A stretch of DNA of 64,000 bases from UBA2330 sp049293015 (GCA_049293015.1 JBATSB010000063.1:39803-103802); one strand, 5' to 3'; positions 53,851 to 63,880 are shown, counted from the first letter of the stretch. Translations and numbers: made by a program. Notes: generated by a model not told the origin, from the letters alone.

Positions 53851-56094
53851 CTATTTTATTAATAACATTTTCTTAGTAGCTGTAAAATCAGATGTCTTTA
53901 ATGAATAAAAATACACTCCGCTCGGCAGATTTGCTGCGTTGAAAGTGAACTCATAACTTCCGGGACTCAGATTCTCATTTACAAGTGAACTGACCTGTCT
54001 TCCGCCTGCATCATAAATATTCAATTTAGTAATGCCTGATTTTGCAATATTAAATTTTATGTTCGTTGACGGATTGAATGGATTAGGATAGTTGTTATAT
54101 AACTCAAACTTATCCGGAACGACAGATGAGATCACGTTTATACCCACGCCTGTTCTTGCAATAGTAATGATACCGCTGTTTGTAGATTGTGCAGAATCAA
54201 AACCGTTGTATGCCCAGCTTCTCCATGAACACCTTACAGAGTCACCTGTAGTTCCAAGCTGTGTTGCAAGACTGTCGAGGAAACTGTTTCTGAAATTTGC
54301 CGCTGTATCCGCACCGCCGTTATCACTCAAATAAAAATAATCAACTGTAGTGCCAAGTTTTCTGAATTTTACTCCATATCTGAAAGAAGGATGAGTTCCC
54401 GTACTTGTCCAATCAAATCTGTGCTGAGAAGTACCGGTTGGTGTCGTCTCGATCCTTGTGAAAGTAGCAGGTGATACAACCTGAAATGGAATATAAGACA
54501 ATATTATATTAAAAGAATTATCACAGGTATCTCCCTGATTAGGATTTGCTGAATTTAAAATTCTGATCTTTCCCTGTGAGGTCGTACCAATGTATGGCAA
54601 CGTCCAGTCATAAATTCTTGAAGTAGCAGAGACATTATTTTGAATTGTCTGCCAGGTCGCACCATTGTCTGATGAGAATTCTATATTTAAATTACCTGTA
54701 AGAGAAGTGCCCCAGTAAACCTGTGTTGAATTGCCTGTTCTGAAAGATTCTCCGCCGTTTGGATATCCGACCTGAAGGTCATTTGGTGAAACATACATAC
54801 AGAAAGCGTTCTCAGCATTTCCTCTTATCAGAGCTTTTGGCTGAGGACCGAATCCTTTTGTCAAACTAATTGAACCGTTAAGATGACAATAGCTCATGAT
54901 AGTTCCGACTGCTGCTATAGGTGGACCGGTATAACATCCGCCCTCTACCGCATAACAACTGTCAATATTTCCACCGACCCAACCGCAATTGTGAGTATGA
55001 GGTGAACCAAAATTATGTCCGATCTCATGTGACACTACCATTACGTCCCATGAATAAGTTGGAAGTGGAAGAATTGGACCATCAGTTCCGCTCAATCCGT
55101 AACCGTTTCCGCCGTTTACTGATGAACATAAAACACCAACCCATGCTATTCCTCCCAGACCACCGCCTCTTCTTGTTATGAAATGTGCGATAGTTCTTTG
55201 AACTGACTGCTGATTAGCATTCCATTCAGCTCTGAACTGGTTTAATAAAGTATTTGAAGTAGTACCAACATATGGATCAGGAGTAGTCCAGACTCTGACA
55301 TAAGGAATAATGAATTTGACATTAACTTCTTTCATATAAATAGCTGATGAAGCAGCCATAAGTGCCAAAGCATAATTAGTAGTATTCTGAACAGATCCAC
55401 CATATATATTATAAGTAGCGAAGTCAAGCTCAAGAGCGACCTCAGCAATGTAAAGATCAGTAGGTGAAGCATCATTCAACTGATTGATAATAGTACTTCG
55501 CATTTCATCTATTTGCTTTGATGAAAGATTATCTTCTGTAAAACAGTTAAAATCGTTTTTTACTTTCAGATCACTTTCTTTATAAAGAATGTAAGTATCA
55601 GTTTCATTACCTGCATTATCATTAATATTTCCGAGTATATAATTATCATTACCTGAAACTAAAAGTCCTGTGACTTTTTCTTTTGTGAATGTAATTGAGA
55701 TCAGAGAATTGTCGTAACCGTTCAGCTTACCGGTATAGGATACAGCAATATCTTCAAGCTGAACCTCTTCATTACCACGTTCAGTCCTTGCAACTATTTT
55801 TGCATCTGTTTTGAGAATATCAAATCTCTGAAGTGTAAGGTTGGTAAATTGATTATTGCCATAAGGCATGGATAGATTGATCTCAAGGTCTCTGTTCTCA
55901 CAGATCCTTTTAAGTTCATCTTTGTTGATATTCATAAAGACTGCATTATCAACGATACTTGTGACTTCATTATTAACAGTATTGTCACCGATGGAGAAAA
56001 GATCATAAGGTGTTTTATTACCTGCAAATGATATTGAGCACATCAAAACAGACAACAAAAAAGCACCTGTAAATTTTGTTAATTTACTGTACAT
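53851..56094 (-). CDS. T9SS-exported reprolysin-like metalloprotease
   Basis: A 747-residue secreted protease. A signal peptide (to about residue 24) precedes a pro-region (about 25-205) and a metzincin domain (about 210-415). The zinc motif HEIGHNFGSPH is at residues 356-366 and a Met-turn (IMSYC) follows. A beta-sandwich region (about 425-650) and a T9SS type A sorting domain (about 668-747, from NNYPNPFNPS to MLLIK) complete it. Reprolysin-like (M12B-type) enzymes cleave extracellular proteins; Cys184 in the pro-region could act as a cysteine switch, which is inference. With the subtilase at 59 kb and the POT peptide transporter at 21 kb it suggests protein use. Confidence 0.92.
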   Translation of the reverse strand: MYSKLTKFTGAFLLSVLMCSISFAGNKTPYDLFSIGDNTVNNEVTSIVDNAVFMNINKDELKRICENRDLEINLSMPYGNNQFTNLTLQRFDILKTDAKIVARTERGNEEVQLEDIAVSYTGKLNGYDNSLISITFTKEKVTGLLVSGNDNYILGNINDNAGNETDTYILYKESDLKVKNDFNCFTEDNLSSKQIDEMRSTIINQLNDASPTDLYIAEVALELDFATYNIYGGSVQNTTNYALALMAASSAIYMKEVNVKFIIPYVRVWTTPDPYVGTTSNTLLNQFRAEWNANQQSVQRTIAHFITRRGGGLGGIAWVGVLCSSVNGGNGYGLSGTDGPILPLPTYSWDVMVVSHEIGHNFGSPHTHNCGWVGGNIDSCYAVEGGCYTGPPIAAVGTIMSYCHLNGSISLTKGFGPQPKALIRGNAENAFCMYVSPNDLQVGYPNGGESFRTGNSTQVYWGTSLTGNLNIEFSSDNGATWQTIQNNVSATSRIYDWTLPYIGTTSQGKIRILNSANPNQGDTCDNSFNIILSYIPFQVVSPATFTRIETTPTGTSQHRFDWTSTGTHPSFRYGVKFRKLGTTVDYFYLSDNGGADTAANFRNSFLDSLATQLGTTGDSVRCSWRSWAYNGFDSAQSTNSGIITIARTGVGINVISSVVPDKFELYNNYPNPFNPSTNIKFNIAKSGITKLNIYDAGGRQVSSLVNENLSPGSYEFTFNAANLPSGVYFYSLKTSDFTATKKMLLIK

Positions 56095-56256
56095 ATATTT
56101 TTTTTGTTTAATTGAGTTTGTAAAAATAGGTATAAAAATTTTATAATAAAATGTTTTTAAAATTTTAATCTCCGGGAGGGGAGGATGTTCACAGGTAACC
56201 TGATAGGTGGGGTAAGCGTTCCGGGGTTTGATTGTTTTATCACTTAAATATTTATT

Positions 56257-56420
56257 GATCGGATTCCTTCGGGGTCGGGTGCTATTGCAAATAAAAATTT
56301 ATTGCTATGACCCTGAAGGGTCAAATGTTTATAACAAAAAAATATAAATTGATCCGACCCCTAAGGGGTCGATTGCTGTTGTATAAATTTTCTATAAACA
56401 TTTGAATCCTCAGGATTCAC
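56257..56420. repeat. Two tandem bipartite palindromic repeats (GACCC family)
   Basis: Copies at 56257-56333 and 56351-56420 share one layout: a first palindrome (GATTCCTTCGGGGTC; GACCCCTAAGGGGTC), a spacer GATTGCT[A/G]TTG with AT-rich filler and TATAAACATT-like end, then a second palindrome (TGACCCTGAAGGGTCA; TGAATCCTCAGGATTCA). The stems change but stay base-paired, which points to selected or self-propagating hairpins. They occupy most of a 352 bp gap after the fasciclin gene; no gene is seen there. Confidence 0.85.
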
Positions 56421-56446
56421 TTTTTAAACTTTCTGCTTTTGTCTCA

Positions 56447-57001
56447 CTACTCCGGCAGCACTACTTCATCCACCACATACACAATCCCATTAGTTGCAGG
56501 GACGGTTGCTAAGATCTTTGCTTTGTCAATATAGATGTTGCCATCCTTTTTTGTGATGGTGGCGTTCTTGCCGTCAACCATTCCCATTTTCATTCCGTCC
56601 TGGAACATTTCGTTTCTGTAAACACCTACATATACATGATGCTGTAAAATAGTTGCAAGTTTGGATTTGTTCTCAGGTTTCAGAAGTTCATCGACTGTCC
56701 CCGGAGGCAGTTTATCAAACGCTGCATTCACAGGTGCAAATACTGTAAAAGGTCCGGAACTTTGTAAAGAAACTACAAGGTCTGCAGCCTGCAAAGCTGC
56801 TACCAATGTTGTATGATCTTTTGATCCGAGTGCAACCTTTACGACATCATTTTCTGATTCGTTATCGACATTCTTGGGAGTCTCTGTTGTTTTTTTGGTT
56901 TCGTTTTTTGAAGAAGTATTTGAAGTTGTATCGGACTTTTCTTTACTGCATCCTATTGAAAAGAACAGGATCAAAGAAAGGAAGTAAATGATCTTTTTCA
57001 T
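56447..57001 (-). CDS. Fasciclin-domain lipoprotein
   Basis: A 184-residue lipoprotein. The lipobox is FSIGC (Cys18), followed by a Thr/Lys/Ser/Asn-rich linker (about 20-52) and one fasciclin (FAS1) domain (about 53-184). The domain shows the H1 motif FTVFAPVNAAFDKLP, the central LATILQHHVYVG and the H2-type GIVYVVDEVVLP. FAS1 domains mediate adhesion to proteins or glycans at the cell surface. The low-complexity linker probably holds the domain away from the membrane. It is a single-gene unit with REP-like repeats after it. Confidence 0.92.
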   Translation of the reverse strand: MKKIIYFLSLILFFSIGCSKEKSDTTSNTSSKNETKKTTETPKNVDNESENDVVKVALGSKDHTTLVAALQAADLVVSLQSSGPFTVFAPVNAAFDKLPPGTVDELLKPENKSKLATILQHHVYVGVYRNEMFQDGMKMGMVDGKNATITKKDGNIYIDKAKILATVPATNGIVYVVDEVVLPE

Positions 57002-57443
57002 AATGTATTTTTATTTAAATTTAAAAAAATTCTAAAGGACAATATTTAAACTTTTCCTTATACAAAAATAAATATAACAAATACTTCAGCATTTGACTTA
57101 GGTCAATTTATCGGAAATGTGTTTTTTATAAACAGATGAGTGAAAGTGTGTTTTTTGTATTCGGAGAAAAATATGGAGGTTTGAAAAACAATTTAAATTT
57201 GTTTTATAAAAGATCATAAAATAATTACCATGATTGTTATTTGCAATTATAAATTAGTATTAGAAGAATTAAACTTTAAATTAAAAAATCAGTCACGACA
57301 ATGGCTGACTGGGAACTTGTAATAGTTATTAAAAAAAATAAAATTGAAGCAATATCGAAAAATGCCAATAGATAATACCTTTAAGATATTTTTTTGTAAT
57401 TTTTATAACTAATTTTGTCAAGCTTTAAATAAAAATTAATTTT
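57002..57443. other. Intergenic region upstream of a toxin-antitoxin pair
   Basis: These 442 bp of AT-rich DNA lie between divergently transcribed genes. A short inverted repeat, AGTCA and TGACT around 57290-57310, is the only structure I see. No coding region or known RNA is recognised; promoters of the fasciclin gene and the antitoxin must lie here. Confidence 0.5.
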
Positions 57444-57668
57444 ATGAATAATAAACTAAATAATATTTTAGAAGAGTTTGACTCTTTTTCATTGGAGGAA
57501 CAGGAAACAATTTTGGAAATTGAAAAAAAAAGAGTAATTGAAAGAAAGAGAGAACAATTGGTAAGGGATGTCAAAGAAGCTGAACAGGAATTTCAAAGCG
57601 GAATATTAAAAAAGGAGAGTGTTGAAGATATAATGAAAGGGATTGATGAAACTAATTCGGACAACTAA
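57444..57668 (+). CDS. Antitoxin of a RelE-type module
   Basis: A 74-residue, highly charged helical protein (FSLEEQETILEIEKKRVIERK, then EAEQEFQSGILKKESVEDIM). It resembles the short antitoxins that precede RelE-like toxins in Ignavibacteria and related groups. No DNA-binding domain is obvious. Its 3' end overlaps the toxin gene by 23 nt, so translation is coupled. Confidence 0.8.
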   Translation: MNNKLNNILEEFDSFSLEEQETILEIEKKRVIERKREQLVRDVKEAEQEFQSGILKKESVEDIMKGIDETNSDN

Positions 57669-57921
57669 ATTTTCAAAACAAGCTGAGAAATTAGTTAAGA
57701 ATGATAGTTTTCTTAGAAATAAATTGGAAGAATGTTTGTTTAAACTTTCCGATAATCCTTTTGATGAATCTTTGTTCACTCACAAATTGAAAGGACATTT
57801 AAAAGATATATTCGCTTTAAGACTTACTTACGAATTTAGAATCATTTTTAGATTTGTAACTTTTGAAGGAGAAGAATGCATTTTATTGTTAGCAATAGGA
57901 ACACATGAGGAAGTCTATTAA
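57646..57921 (+). CDS. RelE/YafQ-type mRNA interferase toxin
   Basis: A 91-residue toxin of the RelE/ParE superfamily. The ATG at 57646 is preferred to a TTG three bases upstream. The typical fold elements are visible: TTKFSKQAEKLVKN at the start, FTHKLKGHLKDIFALRLTYEFRIIFRF in the middle and ILLLAIGTHEEVY at the end. The Arg and His residues resemble the YafQ-type active site. It probably cleaves mRNA on the ribosome when the antitoxin is degraded. Confidence 0.9.
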   Translation: MKLIRTTKFSKQAEKLVKNDSFLRNKLEECLFKLSDNPFDESLFTHKLKGHLKDIFALRLTYEFRIIFRFVTFEGEECILLLAIGTHEEVY

Positions 57922-58004
57922 AACCCCGTATTAAAGTTTGAAAAGTGAATTTAGTTCTACATTAAATCTGGTCTTCTGTTATCAGAAAAAGATCAATAAT
58001 GAAT

Positions 58005-58070
58005 CTCCCCGTCGCAAGCAGCGGGGTATCAAATTGATCTAAATTATAAAACATTACGCCACGAGTGGCG
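58005..58070. repeat. REP-like palindromes, CCCCG and GCCAC families
   Basis: The hairpin CCCCGTCGCAAGCAGCGGGG (58007-58026) is followed 30 bp later by CGCCACGAGTGGCG (58057-58070) and GGGAATTAAA. Both are GC-rich islands in AT-rich intergenic DNA between the toxin and the epimerase genes, which converge. They may also help end transcription. Confidence 0.75.
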
Positions 58071-58143
58071 GGGAATTAAACCCAAAATAGATTAAAATTA
58101 TTCTGTTTGACTAAAATAAAGAGATATATTTATACGAATACAT

Positions 58144-59130
58144 TTATCTCCTCTCCCATTTCTCTATCAACTCTTTTTCCTTCTCATCAGAAAGTCCCGT
58201 TCGCAGTTTAAAATCCTTATCACGCGTAAGATCATAATCTACAGTGTCTTTCAATGTTTCTTCCAATGGTCTGATTTTCATACCGGTATTTTTTGCTTTT
58301 GAAATGTCAACATTGTTCATGCCAAAAGAATCTTCCGGCAGCCAAAGTGTAAGGTCTTTGTAAGGTATGACTCCTTCATCTAGTAAAAATTTTTCATTCA
58401 TATAAATAAACTCTGCATCGTTTCCCGAAAAATCTTTGCATTTATTTACAAAAGTATTCATAGATAAAGTCTCAAGCGGTCCAGTTGAATTAAATACTCC
58501 CGATATTTTTTCCTCGGTCAATTTCAATGTCCATTCAGCCAGATCTTTTACATCAATGAATTGTACATTATTAATTTTACTAACAGGCACAATTACCTTT
58601 CCGCCTTTGCTGATACGGTGTATCCAGTAAGTAAACCTGTCTGAAAAATCCCCGTCTCCGACTATAAGCCCCGATCTGACGATTGAAGAATTTTTTCCAA
58701 AGACATCCATTACCTCATTTTCACAAAGCACTTTCAGCGGACCGTAATTTTCCATAGTCATTTCTTCTACATTATCGTCAGTAATTACGCCTGTCTCAGA
58801 GTTTTCATTAATTCCTGCTGCGTCAACTTTGTTATACACTGAGATGCTTGAAATGAATGTATAATGTCCGACATTGTCTTTAAGAAATTCAGCAGATTTT
58901 CTGACAATACGCGGAATGTATCCGCAGGTATCGATTACACCGTCAAATTTTCTGTTCTTTAAGCCGCTTAAGTCACCGTCTCTATCACCTTTGATTTTTT
59001 CAAGTTCCGGAAACCAGTCAGGATTGTGCTGCCCGCGGTTGAATAAAGTTACAGTATGACCATTTTTTAAAGCTGCATTAACGATGTGCTTTCCGAGGAA
59101 GATTGTTCCTCCCAAAATAAGTAGATTCAT
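58144..59130 (-). CDS. NAD-dependent epimerase/dehydratase (extended SDR)
   Basis: A 328-residue Rossmann protein. It starts MNLLILGGTIFLGKHIV, with GGTxFLG in place of the usual GxxGxxG nucleotide loop, as in the CSP41/isoflavone-reductase-like atypical SDRs. An FISSISVY segment carries the Ser and Tyr of the active site, but the typical YxxxK appears as NYGPLKVLCE further on, with Lys. The C-terminal half is substrate-binding. It probably acts on a sugar nucleotide or a related small molecule, but the substrate cannot be told. It is a single-gene unit. Confidence 0.8.
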   Translation of the reverse strand: MNLLILGGTIFLGKHIVNAALKNGHTVTLFNRGQHNPDWFPELEKIKGDRDGDLSGLKNRKFDGVIDTCGYIPRIVRKSAEFLKDNVGHYTFISSISVYNKVDAAGINENSETGVITDDNVEEMTMENYGPLKVLCENEVMDVFGKNSSIVRSGLIVGDGDFSDRFTYWIHRISKGGKVIVPVSKINNVQFIDVKDLAEWTLKLTEEKISGVFNSTGPLETLSMNTFVNKCKDFSGNDAEFIYMNEKFLLDEGVIPYKDLTLWLPEDSFGMNNVDISKAKNTGMKIRPLEETLKDTVDYDLTRDKDFKLRTGLSDEKEKELIEKWERR

Positions 59131-59349
59131 AAGTAGTTATATAATATATAAATTAAAAAAATTATTGTGATTTCAACGAAGGATATACATAAAAGTTATA
59201 AAAAATTTTAACACTCATATCTGAAATTATTTAAATTAAAAATAGGTATTGATTTTTTTAATCAATCGGTTTAGATTAATAAAAATCATAAAGATCATTT
59301 TCTCAGTATCAGGAAATTCAATATAAATTTATGATATAAGTTTTAAGTA

Positions 59350-61149
59350 ATGAAAATCAACAACCCTAAATATTATATATCAGCCACAATTTGTTTCGTA
59401 ATAATGTTTTTTATCTTTTTCGGAACAGGGCTTGAAAATAAGCTTAGCAGCAGGCTTGATAATAAGTTAAAATACTCTCCTACTGAATCAAAACAACTTG
59501 TCTGGATCTTCTTTAAAGATAAAGTCTCAAATACTTACTCACAAAAAGATATTACTACATACTTAACAAAGAGGTCTATTCAAAGAAGAATGAACAGAAT
59601 TATAAATTCCGAAATTACAGATGACCTTGACCTGCCTGTTAATAAAGACTATATAAGAGAACTTAAGGAGTCCGGCATAGAAATAAAGCAGATCTCAAAA
59701 TGGTTCAATGCAGTTTCCTGCTTTGCAACTAAAACTCAAATTGGTATGATCTCCGGAAAGACTTTCGTAAAAGAAATTGACCTTGTGAGTGTTTATAAAA
59801 ATACCGGATATCATCAGACTAATGATATATCAGGAAATGGTCAGACTCTTGAGCAGTCTCTTGAGCAGTCTGACAATAATCCGATAAGTGTATCTGTTAT
59901 AAACTACGGACCTTCCTTAAATCAGTCAAATTTAATTCATGTTCCGCCTGTTCACGAACTTGGATATACAGGTGAAAATGTACTAATAGCTTCATTTGAT
60001 GCGGGATTTGATAATTTACAGCACACCTGTTTTGACAGAATCAGGGAAAAAGGATTACGCAGTTATGATTTTGTGAACGGGGATTCAATTGTTGCAAACG
60101 ATACAGGAAGAATGGGAAACGGTGCCCATGGAACACAAACATTGTCTTTGATTTGCGGATTCGATCCGGGCTGGCTTATCTCACCTGCTTTTGACGCTGA
60201 GATCATCCTTGCTAAAACCGAAAATACTGAAAGTGAAACTCCGCTTGAAGAAGATAACTGGATTGCAGCAGCAGAATGGGCTGACAGTCTGGGTGCAGAT
60301 ATTATTACAAGTTCACTCACATATCTTGCTTTTAGCAATCCTTATCCCTCATATACATGGGAAGATATGGATGGAATTACTGCACGGATCACACTTGCAG
60401 CAGATATTGCTGTAAGTAAAGGGATCATAGTAGTTTCCTCAGCGGGTAATGCAGGTTTTAATCCGGATCATAATACTCTCGGCGCTCCGGCAGACGGAAA
60501 GAATGTCATTACTGTTGGTGCAGTTACTCTCGGCAGACAAAGGATAGGGTTTTCATCTGTAGGACCAACTGCTGACGGCAGAATTAAACCTGAAGTAATG
60601 GCTCTAGGCTTAAGCACTTATACAGCTTTCCCCGGATCAGGAAATGTAGGATATCTGAATATTGGAACGGGTACTTCATTCTCCTGTCCTATGGTTGCAG
60701 GTGTCTGCGCTTTAATGCTTTCTGCAAATCCGCTGCTTACACCTCAAAAAGTAAAGGAAATTCTTCTGAACACTTCAGACCGAACTGGTCAGCCGGATAA
60801 TCTGACTGGATGGGGTATTGTCAATGCATATTCTGCAGTTCTAGCTGCTGTAAGAATCAGTAATGCAATTCCCGGAGATTTTTCGATCGACCAGAATTAT
60901 CCAAACCCTTTTAATCCTTCCACTACAATAAGTATTCATTTAAAAAGAGATGCTACACTTTCTGTTATAGTTTTTGATGTTTTGGGAAAAGAAAAAGGAC
61001 GTATAGTAAACAAACAATTCTTCAGTACAGGAAACCATGATCTGAAATACAACCCTGAAGTAAATGGACTTCAGAGCGGAGTTTATTTTTATTCCTTAAT
61101 AGCAAACGGTTTTATGGTTGAAACAAAAAAGTTTATATACCTGAAATAG
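59350..61149 (+). CDS. T9SS-exported subtilisin-like serine protease (S8)
   Basis: A 599-residue subtilase. An N-terminal hydrophobic signal segment (about 8-26) precedes a pro-region (about 45-155) and the S8 catalytic domain (about 200-490). The full triad is present: Asp217 (ASFDAGFD), His260 (GAHGTQT) and Ser443 (GTSFSCP), with oxyanion Asn367 (SAGNAG). A T9SS type A sorting domain spans about 518-599, from NYPNPFNPSTT to KKFIYLK. It should degrade proteins at the surface or outside the cell. The next secreted protein starts 36 bp downstream, so the two probably form an operon. Confidence 0.94.
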   Translation: MKINNPKYYISATICFVIMFFIFFGTGLENKLSSRLDNKLKYSPTESKQLVWIFFKDKVSNTYSQKDITTYLTKRSIQRRMNRIINSEITDDLDLPVNKDYIRELKESGIEIKQISKWFNAVSCFATKTQIGMISGKTFVKEIDLVSVYKNTGYHQTNDISGNGQTLEQSLEQSDNNPISVSVINYGPSLNQSNLIHVPPVHELGYTGENVLIASFDAGFDNLQHTCFDRIREKGLRSYDFVNGDSIVANDTGRMGNGAHGTQTLSLICGFDPGWLISPAFDAEIILAKTENTESETPLEEDNWIAAAEWADSLGADIITSSLTYLAFSNPYPSYTWEDMDGITARITLAADIAVSKGIIVVSSAGNAGFNPDHNTLGAPADGKNVITVGAVTLGRQRIGFSSVGPTADGRIKPEVMALGLSTYTAFPGSGNVGYLNIGTGTSFSCPMVAGVCALMLSANPLLTPQKVKEILLNTSDRTGQPDNLTGWGIVNAYSAVLAAVRISNAIPGDFSIDQNYPNPFNPSTTISIHLKRDATLSVIVFDVLGKEKGRIVNKQFFSTGNHDLKYNPEVNGLQSGVYFYSLIANGFMVETKKFIYLK

Positions 61150-61185
61150 ATTTTAAAATTTTTTTCTAACTTTAAATTTTTTATT

Positions 61186-62853
61186 ATGAAGGGCAAATTA
61201 CAATTCAAATTTGTATTGTTATCTTTTCTATTTATTCAAATCATTCCTGACACATCATATTCTCAGTTCAAAGTCTGGGCAAATTATTTTGCTGTAAGTG
61301 ATTCTGTTTTGTGTAAAGGAAATGTATCTATGAATAATTATGCTGCTGTTACTGGTAAAGTGAAAAACACATCTACCGGTTGGGATGTTTACACTTTAAT
61401 TTACGGTATATGGAGCGGACAACAGCAAAATTTGTGGATTTATTCGACTGAGAATGACGAGGAACCCGTTGATATTGTTGCAGACGTTATCAATATGGAT
61501 GTATATATATTATGTAAAAGTACCGACTCCACTGGTAAAAACAATATTCTGATTTTAAAATATTCACAAGCCGGAGGATTTCGTTGGGCAAAAAGTTTTG
61601 ATTCTCTTAATGAAAATGACATTCCCGTATCAATAGATTTTAAATTTAATTCTAATAATAAAAATTTTCTTTATTTGACTTCCTATTCATACACCATTCC
61701 AAAACAGGGGTATGATATTCTTACGCAGAAAATTGATACCGCCGGAAATTTCATTTGGAGCAGTTATTATAATGATTCACTTTTTACAATATCACATGAC
61801 ATTCCTGTAAAAATTATTTCAACTGATAACTCAAATTTTGCATACATTGCTGGAACTTCCACAGACTCATCAGACTACAGCCAGACAGTTTTATTAAAAT
61901 ATGATTCATCAGGTAATCTTTTGTGGAAACAGAATTTTGGAACAGGAGTACCACGTAATAATTTTGCAAAAGCTATGGATTTTAAAAACAATAAAATAGC
62001 TCTTGGCGGAGTGATCGATATGGGAAATCATTTTAATTATCTGACATTATTATATAATACTGATGGTAATCTTCAATGGTCACAGATCTATAACGGACCG
62101 GGTGACGGTGATGATAATTTATCTGATATTGTATTTGATCAGACGGACAATGTCTATGTCACTGGCAGTAGCTATGTAGACAGTTTAAGAAAAAATGATT
62201 ACTGCACTGTTAAGTATCTTCAGAGCGGAGACACTGCCTGGGTAAATTTTTACAATGGTGCTGCATCAGGCAATGACAGCGCAGTTGCAATGATCACTGA
62301 TAATTTTAACTGTGTTTTTGTAACTGGAAAGTCAGAGGAAATGAACGGCTACTATGCTTATGGTTCAGTTCTTTACAATACATCGGGCTGGTCACATTGG
62401 ACAAGAAAATTCCAACTGCCTCAGATCCCGGGAGATAATATTCCTGTGGAAGTTTCAAAACATTCTTTTACAAATTCTTTTCTGATCTCAGGAACTACGA
62501 CAGGCGATTCCCTGAATTCATTTTCTTCCATTTATTATGCCGGAGTTATTGACGGCATTGATGATAATAATTCTCTTAATGCAGGCAGCTATAAATTGAA
62601 TCAAAATTATCCAAATCCATTTAATCCAAGGACAAAAATAAATTACGAGCTGCATGTGACCAGCGGCGATTTGGTTACTCTGAAAGTGTTTAATGTTTTG
62701 GGGAATGAAGTGGCTACACTCGTAAATGAAAAACAAAACTCAGGCAGATATTCAGTCGAATTTGACGGAAGTAATTTTTCAAGAGGTGTCTATTTTTATA
62801 AACTAAGCGCAAATGGTATTTCGACTACTATGAAAATGCTTTTAGTCAAATAA
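61186..62853 (+). CDS. T9SS-exported beta-propeller-like (SBBP-type) protein
   Basis: A 555-residue secreted protein. A signal peptide (to about residue 27) is followed by roughly ten repeats with cores like ILKYSQAGGFRWAKSF, LLKYDSSGNLLWKQNF and TVKYLQSGDTAWVNFYNG. These resemble the SBBP repeats of extracellular propellers. The C-terminal ~80 residues are a T9SS sorting domain (NYPNPFNPRTKINYEL onward). Its sorting domain is closely similar to the one at 13407-14699, sharing VLGNEVA, LVNEKQN and YSVEFDGS. No catalytic motif is seen. It follows the subtilase by 36 bp and may be a surface partner or adhesin. Confidence 0.85.
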   Translation: MKGKLQFKFVLLSFLFIQIIPDTSYSQFKVWANYFAVSDSVLCKGNVSMNNYAAVTGKVKNTSTGWDVYTLIYGIWSGQQQNLWIYSTENDEEPVDIVADVINMDVYILCKSTDSTGKNNILILKYSQAGGFRWAKSFDSLNENDIPVSIDFKFNSNNKNFLYLTSYSYTIPKQGYDILTQKIDTAGNFIWSSYYNDSLFTISHDIPVKIISTDNSNFAYIAGTSTDSSDYSQTVLLKYDSSGNLLWKQNFGTGVPRNNFAKAMDFKNNKIALGGVIDMGNHFNYLTLLYNTDGNLQWSQIYNGPGDGDDNLSDIVFDQTDNVYVTGSSYVDSLRKNDYCTVKYLQSGDTAWVNFYNGAASGNDSAVAMITDNFNCVFVTGKSEEMNGYYAYGSVLYNTSGWSHWTRKFQLPQIPGDNIPVEVSKHSFTNSFLISGTTTGDSLNSFSSIYYAGVIDGIDDNNSLNAGSYKLNQNYPNPFNPRTKINYELHVTSGDLVTLKVFNVLGNEVATLVNEKQNSGRYSVEFDGSNFSRGVYFYKLSANGISTTMKMLLVK

Positions 62854-63016
62854 TAATTTATAATAGATTAATATGTAGTTTAAATATCAGAGAAATTAAC
62901 AGCAAACTATATTTCATAAAAATTTAATTTATAAATACTTCAGTATCTACTAAATCAGGAAAGCAATTTTTAAATTGTAAAAATTTTATAAGTGGTTGTA
63001 ATTAAAACAATAAAAT

Positions 63017-63706
63017 ATGTCTGATAAAAATCGATTCTCATTTGTTGAAAGGACACGGTTTTTTATTATTGAAAACTATAAAACTGTATATACAGAAATA
63101 CCGAAAGTCGCATGTACTTCATTTAAAGTCTGGATGACCGGTCTGTTAAAAATTGAATTTGATATAAATAGATGGGAGTATATTCATGATCTTAATTTTC
63201 CGATGAAAGTTGGTTATGATATGCTGAAGGAATATCCGGATTATTTTAAATTCGGCTTTGTCAGAAATCCATGGGACAGACTTCTTTCCTGCTGGCTCAG
63301 TAAAATTAAAACACCTGATTATGATGACGGAAAGAACTGGAAGAAAGGTGTTGAAAATAATCTGTGGAGATACGGAGATATGTTCTGGACAGAAATGTCT
63401 TTCAATGATTTTATTAATTCTATAATTCAGATCCCAAATCCTGATGCAGATGCTCATTTCCGTTCACAGTATACTTTTTTTTATGATAAAGATAATAAGT
63501 CTGTACTTGATTTTACGGGTAGGTTTGAAAATTTTAATAATGATTTTATTTATGTTTGTAATAAAATAGGTTCTCCCATAATTGAACCTCCGCATGTCCA
63601 TAAACAGGATCATACACATTACAGAGATTATTACGACAGCCGTACAAAAAAACTTATAGAGGAAAGATATCCATATGATATCAAATTGTTTAATTATAAA
63701 TTTTAA
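63017..63706 (+). CDS. Carbohydrate sulfotransferase family protein
   Basis: A 229-residue soluble enzyme of the sulfotransferase family 2 type. The 5'-phosphosulfate-binding loop is PKVACTSFK (about residues 31-39) and the 3'-phosphate-binding segment is RNPWDRLLSCW. Both bind the sulfate donor PAPS. The C-terminal part contains the family's short conserved H/Y-rich end (HVHKQDHTHYRDYYD). It probably transfers sulfate to a glycan or small molecule in the cytoplasm. No PAPS synthesis genes are nearby. The length matches single-domain bacterial members. Confidence 0.9.
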   Translation: MSDKNRFSFVERTRFFIIENYKTVYTEIPKVACTSFKVWMTGLLKIEFDINRWEYIHDLNFPMKVGYDMLKEYPDYFKFGFVRNPWDRLLSCWLSKIKTPDYDDGKNWKKGVENNLWRYGDMFWTEMSFNDFINSIIQIPNPDADAHFRSQYTFFYDKDNKSVLDFTGRFENFNNDFIYVCNKIGSPIIEPPHVHKQDHTHYRDYYDSRTKKLIEERYPYDIKLFNYKF

Positions 63707-63880
63707 TTTAATTTCAGGCACGCCTAAAATTCTCAAATCCTCACAGAAATCTGCTTTAAAATAATTAAGCCATTAGTCAGAATTAATTTTTATTTCATAA
63801 AGATCTTAAATTAATTAGTAATTTACATATAAAAATAATTCCATCAGATTTATTTTCGAACAGTTGGTTCGGGATCACTG

